Assembly (NCBI GenBank): GCA_027077795.1
Contig: JALWTT010000015.1
Span: 183,431-247,430, forward strand
Source of the DNA: Thermotogaceae bacterium
GTDB taxonomy: Bacteria; Thermotogota; Thermotogae; Thermotogales; Thermotogaceae
Direction of reading: 5' to 3'
Length of the DNA: 64,000 nucleotides
Shown here piece after piece: positions 34,592 to 43,302 of the stretch. Made by a program: the position numbers and the translations under genes. The notes under the pieces are model-generated. The model searched no databases. It was given only the letters and a program-made list of their open reading frames with translations, and had not been told where the DNA came from. How positions within the stretch are numbered: position 1 is the first letter of the stretch; each line of letters opens with the position of its first letter.

Positions 34592-35923
34592 ATGAAGAAG
34601 GTAGCTGTTTTTCTACTGGTCATCGGAGTCATCCTTTTTGCAAAGGACGTTACGATAACAGCATGGACCGTGGGTCCGGACAACCCATCATTCTACAGGT
34701 TTGATAACCTCAAAACGGCTGCAGAACGTCTCAACAAGATACTAGAGGCAGCCGGTGCGGATGTCAGGGTGAAAGTGGACGGTTTCTTCGATACAACCGA
34801 CTGGAGTGAGTTCAAACAAAGGGTTCTGTTTGGATTCCAGTCCAAGCAAAAATTTGACATACTCTGTTCGGGGCACGACGACATAGGCGCTTGGGCAGAA
34901 GCGGGTTACATAATGCCACTGGACGACCTTGTAAAGAAATACTGGAATGAGGTGTACTACGACATAATTCCGTCTCTCTGGAACGCAGTAAAGTACAAGG
35001 GAAAGATATACGGAATACCTCAGGACACTGAAGCAAGGCCATTCTACATAAACAAACAAGTTCTCAAAAAACTTGGATGGAGCGATGAAGAAATCAAAGC
35101 GCTTCCCGAAAAGATTGCCAAGGGAGAGTTCACGTTGGAGGATTTTGTTGAAGTTGCTCAAGAAGCTGTGAAAAAAGGACTGGTTAAATGGGGACTCTTT
35201 CACAGGCCGAAGAAAGGGATAGACTACTTCCAGGTTTTCACCAGCTTTGGCGCAGATTTTTACGATGAAAGACAAGCTAAGTTTGTCTTCAACAAAGAGC
35301 AGATGCTCCGTGTGTACGACTTCTTCTACAAAATAACCAACGTGTGGAGGATTACTCCGAACAGCATGATAGGTACTCCGTGGAGCTCCGTGCACAAGGA
35401 AATAACATCGGGTCATGTTCTTGCGTGGATGGGAGGAACCTGGAATTGGGCTGAATGGAAAAGGGATTACGGGAAGACTGAAAAAGAACTTGAGGACATG
35501 TTTATAGTTGCTCCCTTCCCAAAGAGTAAAAACTATGGGAGACCGAACACACTGTCACATCCAGTTGTCTACATGATACCAGCCCACACGAAATATCCAG
35601 ATCTTGCATTTCTCCTGATCACATTGGCAACCGCACCGGATCTCAACATGAGACATGCTGTTGAGAGCGGACACCTTCCCATTAGATGGCAAGAAACCGT
35701 CCTGCCACAGTATCATAAGGACTTCATCATGCAAGAGGGAACAAAACTCCTTCCGTATTCTGGATTTATACCGAATGACGACAAGTTCGATCTGTTCAAC
35801 ACCATCATTTTCGATGGAATTCAATGGGCCGAAGGTGGTCAGGATGCGAAAACGGTTGTAAACCTCGTTGCAAGAAGGCTAAAAGATCAGCTTAAAGATA
35901 AAGTCATAATAGTTGAGAAATGA
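34592..35923 (+). CDS. inoE: ABC sugar/inositol substrate-binding protein, InoE-like
   Basis: This 443-residue protein has a signal peptide (MKKVAVFLLVIGVILFA) followed by a family 1 (MalE-type) solute-binding fold: ITAWTVGPDNPSFYRFDNL, GHDDIGAWAEAGYIMPLDDL, YGIPQDTEARPFYINKQVL and GHVLAWMGGTWNWAEW. It captures the solute outside the cell and delivers it to the two permeases that follow. T. maritima InoE (TM0418) binds myo-inositol, and the gene context is the same. A strong hairpin follows its stop codon. Confidence 0.85.
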   Translation: MKKVAVFLLVIGVILFAKDVTITAWTVGPDNPSFYRFDNLKTAAERLNKILEAAGADVRVKVDGFFDTTDWSEFKQRVLFGFQSKQKFDILCSGHDDIGAWAEAGYIMPLDDLVKKYWNEVYYDIIPSLWNAVKYKGKIYGIPQDTEARPFYINKQVLKKLGWSDEEIKALPEKIAKGEFTLEDFVEVAQEAVKKGLVKWGLFHRPKKGIDYFQVFTSFGADFYDERQAKFVFNKEQMLRVYDFFYKITNVWRITPNSMIGTPWSSVHKEITSGHVLAWMGGTWNWAEWKRDYGKTEKELEDMFIVAPFPKSKNYGRPNTLSHPVVYMIPAHTKYPDLAFLLITLATAPDLNMRHAVESGHLPIRWQETVLPQYHKDFIMQEGTKLLPYSGFIPNDDKFDLFNTIIFDGIQWAEGGQDAKTVVNLVARRLKDQLKDKVIIVEK

Positions 35924-35929
35924 CAGAGA

Positions 35930-35950
35930 GGGAGGGCATAAAGCCCTCCC
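35930..35950 (+). terminator. Intercistronic hairpin after the binding-protein gene
   Basis: GGGAGGGC (35930-35937), loop ATAAA, GCCCTCCC (35943-35950) form a perfect 8-bp GC-rich stem directly after the inoE stop. There is no U-run, so it is unlikely to be a full terminator. Hairpins here typically protect the abundant binding-protein mRNA or attenuate read-through to the permease genes. Confidence 0.7.
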
Positions 35951-35968
35951 CTTCGTGAGGTGGTCTAT

Positions 35969-36850
35969 TTGAAAAAAACAGCTTGGATCTTCCTGATACC
36001 CATGCTTGTGATGGTATTTGTTTTTTTCTTTGCACCTGTTGTTCTCACTGTACTTCTATCATTCACAAATATGGATTATCAATTTAAATGGAACTTCATA
36101 GGGCTGTCCAATTTCAAGGACATAGCAACGGATTTCATAATTCCAAAAGTTATATCCAACACCTTGATATACACGTTCGCAACCTTGGGACTCTTCAATG
36201 TAGGATCGGCTCTACTGATATCCCTTTTGACAACTTCCATGCCAGACAAATGGGGAGGTTTTTTCAGGACTCTTTGGATGCTTCCAAGGCTCACCCCATC
36301 TGTTGTATATGGATTGCTGTGGCTGTGGATATTTGATCCCACGGAACACGGGTTGATGAATTTTGTGAGAATAGCCATGGGACTTCCACCTCAGAACTGG
36401 CTTTACAAAGCACCTATGCTCATAATCATTGTGGCAAATGGGTTTGTAGGTGCTTCAATGGGGATGCTGATATTCACCGCAGCGATAAAGGCTATACCTG
36501 TAGACTATTACAGGGCAGCTCTGATCGATGGCGCGAGTTGGTGGATGATTACAAGGAGAATCACATTACCCCTTGTGAAATGGCAGGTTCTGTTTGTAAC
36601 TGCCTATCAGACCTTGTCACTTTTGACCTCGTTTGAATACATTCTGATAATCACCAACGGTGGTCCTGTGTTCAGAACAGAAGTCTGGTCACTCTACACA
36701 TATCACATGGCGTTTTCGAACTACAGGTTTGGGTATGGCGCAGCTCTTTCCGTAATACTAGTCATTATAGGCATAATATTCGCCTTTGCGTATCTGAAAC
36801 TCTTTAACTTTGAATCCCTGATGCAAAAGCCAAAAGTAGAGGTGGATTGA
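35969..36850 (+). CDS. inoF: ABC sugar permease, MalF-type, InoF-like
   Basis: This 293-residue protein has six hydrophobic helices and the ABC importer EAA loop (YYRAALIDGASWWMITRRITLPLVKWQ, about residues 180-205), which contacts the ATPase. It pairs with the next gene as the membrane channel for the InoE-bound solute. TTG at 35969 follows GTGAGGTGG, in preference to a GTG nine bases earlier that lies in the ribosome binding site. It is one base away from overlapping inoG. Confidence 0.88.
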   Translation: MKKTAWIFLIPMLVMVFVFFFAPVVLTVLLSFTNMDYQFKWNFIGLSNFKDIATDFIIPKVISNTLIYTFATLGLFNVGSALLISLLTTSMPDKWGGFFRTLWMLPRLTPSVVYGLLWLWIFDPTEHGLMNFVRIAMGLPPQNWLYKAPMLIIIVANGFVGASMGMLIFTAAIKAIPVDYYRAALIDGASWWMITRRITLPLVKWQVLFVTAYQTLSLLTSFEYILIITNGGPVFRTEVWSLYTYHMAFSNYRFGYGAALSVILVIIGIIFAFAYLKLFNFESLMQKPKVEVD

Positions 36851-36851
36851 T

Positions 36852-37697
36852 ATGAATTTGACGTTTTATCAGCGCTACGCAGATAAGATTCGATTGCTCA
36901 TATTCGTGCTAATAATGCTCGTCATGACACTTCCGATAATTTTGGGATATCTCTGGCTCATTCTCAGATCTTTCAGTGTAGACATGAGAGGATTCATACC
37001 CATTCAATTCACCGTCAGAAACTGGAGATTCTTGTGGAGTGAGATGAAAGGCTATCCGAACATCTGGAGGACCACTTTGAACACAGCCTTTGTTGCCATC
37101 ATGGTTATGGCTATAGAGGCTCTCCTTACCAGTATGGGAGGCTATGCACTTTCCAGATATGATTTTCCAGGAAGATCGAATCTCATGAAATTCATATTAA
37201 TACTCCATGCCTTCCCCTCGGTTTCGCTCATGGTAGCTCTTTACTACGTTCTCAAGTATCTTCATCTTTTGGACAACTTATGGGGAATAATTCTCTTGAA
37301 AGCCTCCCTGGAGATCCCCTGGGGAACATGGGTTATGAAGGGGTTCTACGATGGAATACCTTGGGAAATGGAATGGGCAGGACTTGTTGATGGTTATACT
37401 AGGCTTCAAATCTGGCGAAAGGTAATACTTCCATTGGTAAAGCCCGGGATAGCTGTAACAGCGGTTTTTGCGTTTCTATCTGGCTGGTCTGAGTTCATTT
37501 TCATTAACACTTTTATATTTTCCCAACAATTCTGGACCCTGTCTAAATATGTCAAAGCAACTATAGGGGATTTCAGGTTCGCAGACTACGGGCTTTTAGC
37601 AGCGGTCGGGCTCTTCTATGCCATACCCACGATAGTTCTCTTCTTCCTGGTGAGCAAGTATATGATCAAGCTGACAATAGGGGGTGTCAAGGGATAA
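36852..37697 (+). CDS. inoG: ABC sugar permease, MalG-type, InoG-like
   Basis: This 281-residue protein has six predicted membrane helices and the EAA loop WEMEWAGLVDGYTRLQIWRKVILPLVKPG (about 175-203, usual EAAxxDGAS replaced by EWAGLVDGYT). It is the second subunit of the inositol importer. ATG at 36852 follows GAGGTGGATTGAT, and its stop overlaps the ATPase start by one base. Confidence 0.88.
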   Translation: MNLTFYQRYADKIRLLIFVLIMLVMTLPIILGYLWLILRSFSVDMRGFIPIQFTVRNWRFLWSEMKGYPNIWRTTLNTAFVAIMVMAIEALLTSMGGYALSRYDFPGRSNLMKFILILHAFPSVSLMVALYYVLKYLHLLDNLWGIILLKASLEIPWGTWVMKGFYDGIPWEMEWAGLVDGYTRLQIWRKVILPLVKPGIAVTAVFAFLSGWSEFIFINTFIFSQQFWTLSKYVKATIGDFRFADYGLLAAVGLFYAIPTIVLFFLVSKYMIKLTIGGVKG

Positions 37698-38797
37698 TGC
37701 CGGAGATAAGAGTAGTTGACCTGAAGAAGTATTTTGGCAAGGTTAAAGCAGTTGATGGGATAAGTTTCCATGTAAAAGACGGAGAATTTGTAGCACTTCT
37801 GGGGCCCTCTGGTTGCGGGAAGACCACCACTCTCTTAACGCTCGCCGGGATATATAAACCTACTTCTGGTGAGATATGGTTCGATGATCAGCTGATGAAC
37901 GATGTACCGCCAAGATATCGAGGAGTAGGAATGGTTTTTCAAAACTACGCTTTGTATCCTCACATGAATGTTTACGAAAACATAGCCTTTCCTCTAAAGG
38001 CGAAAGGGATAAAATCTTCTGAGATAGACATAATAGTCAGGGAAATAGCAAAGAAGCTCTTTATAGAGCAGCTTCTTGACAGAAAGCCATCTCAAATAAG
38101 TGGTGGTCAACAACAGAGAGTGGCTCTTGCTAGAGCCTTGGTGAAGGAACCCAGGGTTCTTCTTTTCGATGAGCCATTGTCAAACCTAGATGCCAAGCTC
38201 AGAATGATGATGAGGGCAGAGATTAAGAAGCTCCAAGAAAATTTGGGGATAACCTCCATCTACGTCACACATGATCAGGCGGAAGCCATGACGATGGCTT
38301 CTAGAATAGCTGTTTTCAACAAGGGAAAGATCGTTCAATATGGAACGCCAGATGAAGTTTATAACCATCCAAATTCGATATTTGTGGCTACGTTCATGGG
38401 TAATCCTCCCATGAATCTCATTCACGGCCTTGAATACGTTAGGGAAAATGGAAAGGGGTATTTGAAAGCGGGTAAATTGTCGTTTTATCTCACCGATGAT
38501 CAAGTAGCAAAGCTTGAGAGCCTTGGGAAAACTCAAAGCCTTGTGCTGGGATTCAGACCTGAGAGTGTTGAAATAACCGCGAAAGGAGGTGAACTTGGAG
38601 CTTGGGGGGAAGTCTATGTATTAGAACCACTCGGAAGGGATACAATAGTGAACATAAAATTGGAAGGTGTAGAAAACCTGATAAAAGTTTTCGCGGATCC
38701 GACGAAGAAGATTGAGGAGGGGGAAAAGGTATTCTTGAAACTCAAGTCAGAGGTGTTGCACCTTTTCGACGGCGAAACCGAAATGAGAGTATTTTGA
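37697..38797 (+). CDS. inoK: ABC sugar importer ATPase, MalK/MsmX-type, InoK-like
   Basis: This 366-residue ATPase has Walker A (GPSGCGKTT), Q-loop (VFQNYALYPHM), signature ISGGQQQRVALARAL, Walker B (VLLFDEPLSNLDAKLR), switch His (THDQAEAM) and a C-terminal regulatory OB/TOBE domain (about 240-366). It energises InoF/InoG. It is the only MalK-type ATPase in the window, and the uronate importer facing it has none. InoK may therefore serve both, as MsmX does in Bacillus. Confidence 0.93.
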   Translation: MPEIRVVDLKKYFGKVKAVDGISFHVKDGEFVALLGPSGCGKTTTLLTLAGIYKPTSGEIWFDDQLMNDVPPRYRGVGMVFQNYALYPHMNVYENIAFPLKAKGIKSSEIDIIVREIAKKLFIEQLLDRKPSQISGGQQQRVALARALVKEPRVLLFDEPLSNLDAKLRMMMRAEIKKLQENLGITSIYVTHDQAEAMTMASRIAVFNKGKIVQYGTPDEVYNHPNSIFVATFMGNPPMNLIHGLEYVRENGKGYLKAGKLSFYLTDDQVAKLESLGKTQSLVLGFRPESVEITAKGGELGAWGEVYVLEPLGRDTIVNIKLEGVENLIKVFADPTKKIEEGEKVFLKLKSEVLHLFDGETEMRVF

Positions 38798-38813
38798 GGG
38801 GAGGCGTGGCGGG

Positions 38814-39719
38814 ATGATCAAAGGCCTGGGAGTGAATATAGATACACGAAGGATATCGGGCTCTCTGTCAAAACTCGAAGGAGAGCTCGAATTTTTTGAG
38901 AAGGTTGGCTTTGAATATGTAGAGGTTCCACCAGCAGGTTTGGATGTGATAATGAAAGGCAAACTCATAAAAAGTAGGGTAGACAAGGTAAAGAGTATCC
39001 TGTCAAAGTTTAACTTCAGATACACGGTTCACGCACCCGATGTGGTCAACTTGAGAAGGCTGACCAACCCTCTTCACAGAAAAGTGTTGGAGGCTTCTGC
39101 AATGTTTGCGGCGAACATAGGAGCTGAGAATGTGGTTTACCATTGTGGTAAGAGTAGCGACGAGATAGATTTCTCGGAAAAGCAGCAGAGAAGAGCAGAA
39201 GAGCAAGCCCTTCGCTCTGTAGCCGAGATAGCCGAGAAGCACGACATAACTATAGGTGTCGAAAACCTCATAAGTCATTCTATAGAAGAGGTAATAGAAG
39301 TTATAAAGGCTGTTAACCATCCCTCTGTCAGGATGACCTTGGATATAGCACATCTTTTCATATCGGCTAACTACCACGGTTGGAACTACTTGGAGGAGAT
39401 AAAAAAAGCCCTTCCATACACCGTTGAACTTCATGTATCTGACACATTTGGGGAGGCCCAAGAAAGGTACAAAGATATACCAGACTTTGAGGGATTTAGG
39501 CTGATGTACGGCATAGGTGATCTTCACCTTCCAATAGGGTATGGTGATATTCCGTTTGCTGATGTCTCCAGGATAATCTTTGAAAGTGATTTCTCTGGGG
39601 TGGTGATTCTGGAGATAAACAACTTGAATAAATACATCGAAGAATACAGGGATTCCCTGGAGAAGATGAAAGAATTTTTCAAAGAGAAGGAGACGAGTAA
39701 TCTGAAGAATTCACTTTGA
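38814..39719 (+). CDS. Second xylose isomerase-like TIM-barrel protein of the inositol operon
   Basis: This 301-residue protein belongs to the same sugar isomerase/epimerase superfamily as IolO but is a different type. It has FRYTVHAPDVVNLRR (about 65), NVVYHCGKS (about 105), IGVENLISHS with a Glu ligand, MTLDIAHLFISANYHG, VELHVSDTFGEAQERY and GVVILEINN. The metal-binding His, Glu and Asp residues appear present. It ends the operon, 16 bases past inoK. It could act on an inositol-derived keto sugar or an isomer not handled by IolO; the reaction is unknown. Confidence 0.78.
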   Translation: MIKGLGVNIDTRRISGSLSKLEGELEFFEKVGFEYVEVPPAGLDVIMKGKLIKSRVDKVKSILSKFNFRYTVHAPDVVNLRRLTNPLHRKVLEASAMFAANIGAENVVYHCGKSSDEIDFSEKQQRRAEEQALRSVAEIAEKHDITIGVENLISHSIEEVIEVIKAVNHPSVRMTLDIAHLFISANYHGWNYLEEIKKALPYTVELHVSDTFGEAQERYKDIPDFEGFRLMYGIGDLHLPIGYGDIPFADVSRIIFESDFSGVVILEINNLNKYIEEYRDSLEKMKEFFKEKETSNLKNSL

Positions 39720-39734
39720 ATCGTAAGCATTGTC

Positions 39735-40757
39735 CTATCGCTCAACTCTTCCAGAAATTCCACCGTAGAAGAGTTTTAGAATTTCATTCAAGCTCATAAC
39801 TGGGAAATCTCCAGGTATTGTGTGCTTTAAAGCGGAAGCTGCAATTGCAAATTCAATTTTGTCTTTTGGTTTCATTTCCACAAGAGTAGCGTATATGATC
39901 CCAGCGGAGAAAGAATCCCCAGCACCAACCCGATCTACTATTTGTATCTCATATTTCCTTGAAAAATAGGCCTCACCATTTTCCACAAGGAGCCCTGACC
40001 AGATGTTAAAGCTCGCGGAGATACTCTCTCTGAGTGTGAAAGCTATTGATCTAACACCAAATCTCTCTTTAACCTCTTTTCCCACTTTTACATATGCTTT
40101 TCTGTTGATCTTTCCAGAGTTTGTATCCAAATTCTCCGTCTTTATACCAAGCGACTTCTCGTAATCTTCTTCATTGCCTATCAGAAGGTCCACATATTCC
40201 ATATATTTGCTCATGACCTTCTGGGCTTTCTCGGTGCTCCATAACTTTGCCCTGTAGTTCAAATCACAGCTCGTTTTAACTCCTACGGATTTGGCGGTTT
40301 TCAACGCGTTCTCAACGGCTACCTGGAGGTTTTCTCCCAAAGCTGGGGTTATTCCAGAAAAGTGAAACCAGGAAGCTCCTTCTAGTATTGTATTCCAATC
40401 GAATTCTTCTGGATCGACTTTGGAGATGGCTGAGTACTTCCTGTCATATACCACCTTGCTCGGTCTTTGGGCGGCTCCTATCTCTAAAAAGTAAATTCCC
40501 AATCTCTCTCCGCCTCTCAAGACATAGTCCGTCTTAACTCCATGCTTTCTAAGATGCCTTATCGTGGCTTCTCCTATAGGATTATCTGGAACCTTGCTCA
40601 CGAAGTATGCATCCATGCCAAGTTGAGCTAAGAGAGCTGCAACGTTGGACTCTGCTCCTCCATAAGTAACCTCAAAAGTGTCCGCTTGAGAAAATCTTTT
40701 GTGATTAGGGGGATTCAACCTCATCATGATCTCTCCAAAGGTAACAACTTTTTTCAT
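39735..40757 (-). CDS. kdgK: 2-keto-3-deoxygluconate kinase, PfkB family
   Basis: This 340-residue kinase phosphorylates KDG to KDPG. It has VVTFGEIMMRLNPP and GGAESNVAALLAQLG near the N-terminus, the typical KDG-kinase region REYDRKYSAIS-like, and the catalytic DRVGAGDSFSAGIIYATL near the end. Next to KDPG aldolase and a KdgR-like IclR regulator, the assignment is firm. ATG at 40757 follows GGAGATGGCTGGC; an in-frame ATG at 40778 lies further up without a good ribosome binding site. It is the last gene of the uronate operon and converges on the inositol operon across only 15 bases. Confidence 0.92.
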   Translation of the reverse strand: MKKVVTFGEIMMRLNPPNHKRFSQADTFEVTYGGAESNVAALLAQLGMDAYFVSKVPDNPIGEATIRHLRKHGVKTDYVLRGGERLGIYFLEIGAAQRPSKVVYDRKYSAISKVDPEEFDWNTILEGASWFHFSGITPALGENLQVAVENALKTAKSVGVKTSCDLNYRAKLWSTEKAQKVMSKYMEYVDLLIGNEEDYEKSLGIKTENLDTNSGKINRKAYVKVGKEVKERFGVRSIAFTLRESISASFNIWSGLLVENGEAYFSRKYEIQIVDRVGAGDSFSAGIIYATLVEMKPKDKIEFAIAASALKHTIPGDFPVMSLNEILKLFYGGISGRVER

Positions 40758-41371
40758 GCCAGCCATCTCCTTTGACACTCTTCACGGGCTTTCAAAAGAT
40801 CTTTGACGTTTTTCCTTATATCCCCTTTGAATATAAAAGATCCCACCCCCACTGCTACACTCCCAGCTTTTATCCACTCACAGAAATTCTCGGGGTTCAC
40901 CCCACCAGTTGGTATAAATTTGAGATTTGGGAAAGGTCCCAAAAGGGCTTTCATGTACTTTACCCCAAGGAAACTCGAGGGGAAAAGCTTCAAAATTTCC
41001 ATTCCCATTTTCAGAGCTTTCGCTACTTCTGTCGGAGTCATGACTCCAGGAAAGTAAGGAACACCTTTTTTGGAAGCGCACTTATATATATCCTCGTCGA
41101 GGTGTGGACTGACTACGAATTTTGCTCCAGTTGATACCGCTTTTTCACACTCATTTGGAGAAAGAACAGTTCCAGCACCGAAAATAACATCTGGATGTTT
41201 TTCGCCAAGTAATTTCAAGACCTTGTCAGCGTCGGGAACTGTAAAAGTTACCTCGATTAGTTTCAAGCCAAGCGAGATGACTTTCTCAGCTCTCTCGATG
41301 CCTTTGTCCAGGGATGGTGCTCTGAGTACCACTATTATCTTTTCCTTTCTTATCTCATCCATGATGTTCAT
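40754..41371 (-). CDS. eda: KDPG aldolase
   Basis: This 205-residue class I aldolase splits KDPG to pyruvate and glyceraldehyde 3-phosphate. The signatures LIEVTFTVPDADKV (catalytic Glu), FGAGTVLSPNECEKA, FVVSPHLDEDI, FPGVMTPTEVAKALKMG, LKLFPSSFLG (Schiff-base Lys) and FIPTGGVNPENF are all present. ATG at 41371 follows GGAGGTGACCGTGA and overlaps the IclR stop (ATGA). Confidence 0.95.
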   Translation of the reverse strand: MNIMDEIRKEKIIVVLRAPSLDKGIERAEKVISLGLKLIEVTFTVPDADKVLKLLGEKHPDVIFGAGTVLSPNECEKAVSTGAKFVVSPHLDEDIYKCASKKGVPYFPGVMTPTEVAKALKMGMEILKLFPSSFLGVKYMKALLGPFPNLKFIPTGGVNPENFCEWIKAGSVAVGVGSFIFKGDIRKNVKDLLKAREECQRRWLA

Positions 41372-42126
41372 TCACGGTCACCTCCAGAATAACCAAGCTT
41401 TGACGATATCTTTCGAGCACAATCGACAACATATGAAGCATTTTTTTCTATCCATTCCATGGTTATTTTGCTCGAAGCCCCGGAGATGCTCACAGCAGCT
41501 ATCGGATAACTTTCGTGGTTCAACACGGCTGCTCCCACACACCTTATTCCTGGTTCGTTCTCTTCACTGTCTATTGCATATCCCCTCTTTCTAACAATCT
41601 TTAATTCTTCCTTGAGCATCTCTGGATCTGTTATAGTCCTCTCGGTTTTCCTAACGAGTTTTGCATTTTTCAAGTATTCCTCAAGTTCATCATCTGGCAG
41701 AAAAGCAAGGATAGCTTTTCCAGCGGAAGTTGAATACAGGTCCACCTTCATCCCTATCTTCGATACCATAGGAATACTACTTGCTCCTTCGATCTTGTGT
41801 ACATATACACCTTCAAACTTGTCTTTCATTATCAAGTGTACTGTCTGCCCTGTTTTGATCATCAGATCTGAGAGAAACGGCACGGATATATCCCTTATAT
41901 CAAGTCTTCTCAGAATAATCGAGCTGAGCTCGACTATCTTGAAGCTGGGTATATAGCTTCCATCCGGCTTCTTGACAGCGAAACCATACTCCTCGAATAC
42001 CTTTAGATACTTGTAAGCGTTCGGCAGGCTCATTCCGAACTTCTTTGCCAGAGTGCTTGGTCTAACCCCGGCTGGATTTATAACGATCTCTTCCAGCATT
42101 TCCAGAGCTTTCTTAAGAGTATTCAC
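41368..42126 (-). CDS. IclR-family regulator, KdgR-like
   Basis: This 252-residue protein has an N-terminal winged helix (VRPSTLAKKFGMSLPNAYKYLKVFEEYG) and the IclR ligand-binding domain (HKIEGASSIPMVSKIGMKVDLYSTSAGKAILAFL, then GYAIDSEENEPGIRCVGAAVLN). In this operon it most likely senses KDG or a related keto-uronate and controls the promoter at 51650-51690. Its GTG start is two bases beyond the GH88 stop, behind GAGGTGAAATGAT. Confidence 0.92.
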   Translation of the reverse strand: MNTLKKALEMLEEIVINPAGVRPSTLAKKFGMSLPNAYKYLKVFEEYGFAVKKPDGSYIPSFKIVELSSIILRRLDIRDISVPFLSDLMIKTGQTVHLIMKDKFEGVYVHKIEGASSIPMVSKIGMKVDLYSTSAGKAILAFLPDDELEEYLKNAKLVRKTERTITDPEMLKEELKIVRKRGYAIDSEENEPGIRCVGAAVLNHESYPIAAVSISGASSKITMEWIEKNASYVVDCARKISSKLGYSGGDRE

Positions 42127-42127
42127 A

Positions 42128-43297
42128 TCATTTCACCTCGAATATCCAGTAAGATCTCCACCTACTGTTGAGAAGTTTCATCAGTGCTTCTAAATAGAAG
42201 TAATCTCCCCATATATTACCCTCATCTATTCCCATGTTAAGCGGTTTTGCGTGAACACCGTGAAGTATTATTGGCTCACCTTCAACATGGGAATGGTTGA
42301 AATATGATTTGGTCAGGCTGGAGAGAATTTGAATAGCGATAAGCTGATAAAAGGCTGATTTTTTTCCATCTACGAACTTCGAGAGATCCATCAATGCGGA
42401 GGAAAGTATAGCCGCTGCGGATGAATCCTTCTCCTCGCCTGAACTTTCATCAAAAATCATATCCCAAATGGGAACGAGATCTTCTGGGAGCTTCTCTATC
42501 ATGAAATCAGTCACATCGATCGCTGTCCTTAAGAATTCCCTTTTTTGGGTGTAAATGTATGAAAGTGTAAACCCATAAACCGCCCAAGCTTGGCCTCTTG
42601 CCCAATAAGAATTGTCAGAGTATCCCTGAACCGTCTCCGCCCCTAAAGGTTCTCCCGTATCAGGATCAAATAAGAAAGTGTGATATGTTGAGTGATTCTC
42701 TCTGACTAAATACTTCATACAAGTTGTGGCATGCCTTACGGCTATTTCCTTGTACACCTCATAACCACTGATCTTCCAAGCGGTGTAAAGTAGAGGAAGG
42801 TTCATCATGCTGTCTATTATCACTCTCTTTTTTTCTTTAGGGTGACCTATATCCTTCCAAGCTTGGATGTAACCAGGCTTTTCGTGAAATCGCCTTATGA
42901 GTTTTTCAGCAGCTTCAACGATCTTCTCTTTGAAACTCTCTTCACCGAACACTCTCATTGCTGGGATGAAAGAAAGGGTGTATATGAAACCAAGGTCGTG
43001 AGTCTTTATTCTCTCTTCATCTTTCAGTCTGTCAAGAAAAGTTGGGAGTATCTTGAAAAAAGCTTTCTTAAAAACTTTGTCTCTAGAAAACTCGTAAGAG
43101 AGCGAGAGAAGACCCGTCCAGAATCCTGTAGTCCACTCCTTGTTTATATCTACTTTTAAGTACTTTCCATTCCTTGCAGAGCCGCTCGGAACGGTTGTAC
43201 CAAAATAACCTATATTTTTCTCGATCATTTCAAGAGCATCATCTTTTGCATTCTGAAATCTCGTGAAATCCACTATTTTTCTGATATCTAAGTTCAC
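42128..43297 (-). CDS. GH88/GH105-family unsaturated glucuronyl or rhamnogalacturonyl hydrolase
   Basis: This 389-residue protein has the (alpha/alpha)6 barrel of the GH88/GH105 group. The motifs are TGFWTGLLSLSYEFS (about 65), RRVIDSMMNLPLLYTAW-like with the catalytic Asp in VIIDSMMNLP, and YSDNSYWARGQAWAVYGFTL, which is diagnostic for these enzymes. They hydrate the 4,5-double bond of terminal unsaturated uronic acids and release a free unsaturated uronate. There is no signal peptide, so it acts on imported oligosaccharides in the cytoplasm. GTG at 43297 is eight bases after GGAGG; the GTG at 43306 overlaps that site. Confidence 0.88.
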   Translation of the reverse strand: MNLDIRKIVDFTRFQNAKDDALEMIEKNIGYFGTTVPSGSARNGKYLKVDINKEWTTGFWTGLLSLSYEFSRDKVFKKAFFKILPTFLDRLKDEERIKTHDLGFIYTLSFIPAMRVFGEESFKEKIVEAAEKLIRRFHEKPGYIQAWKDIGHPKEKKRVIIDSMMNLPLLYTAWKISGYEVYKEIAVRHATTCMKYLVRENHSTYHTFLFDPDTGEPLGAETVQGYSDNSYWARGQAWAVYGFTLSYIYTQKREFLRTAIDVTDFMIEKLPEDLVPIWDMIFDESSGEEKDSSAAAILSSALMDLSKFVDGKKSAFYQLIAIQILSSLTKSYFNHSHVEGEPIILHGVHAKPLNMGIDEGNIWGDYFYLEALMKLLNSRWRSYWIFEVK

Positions 43298-43302
43298 GTG
43301 AT

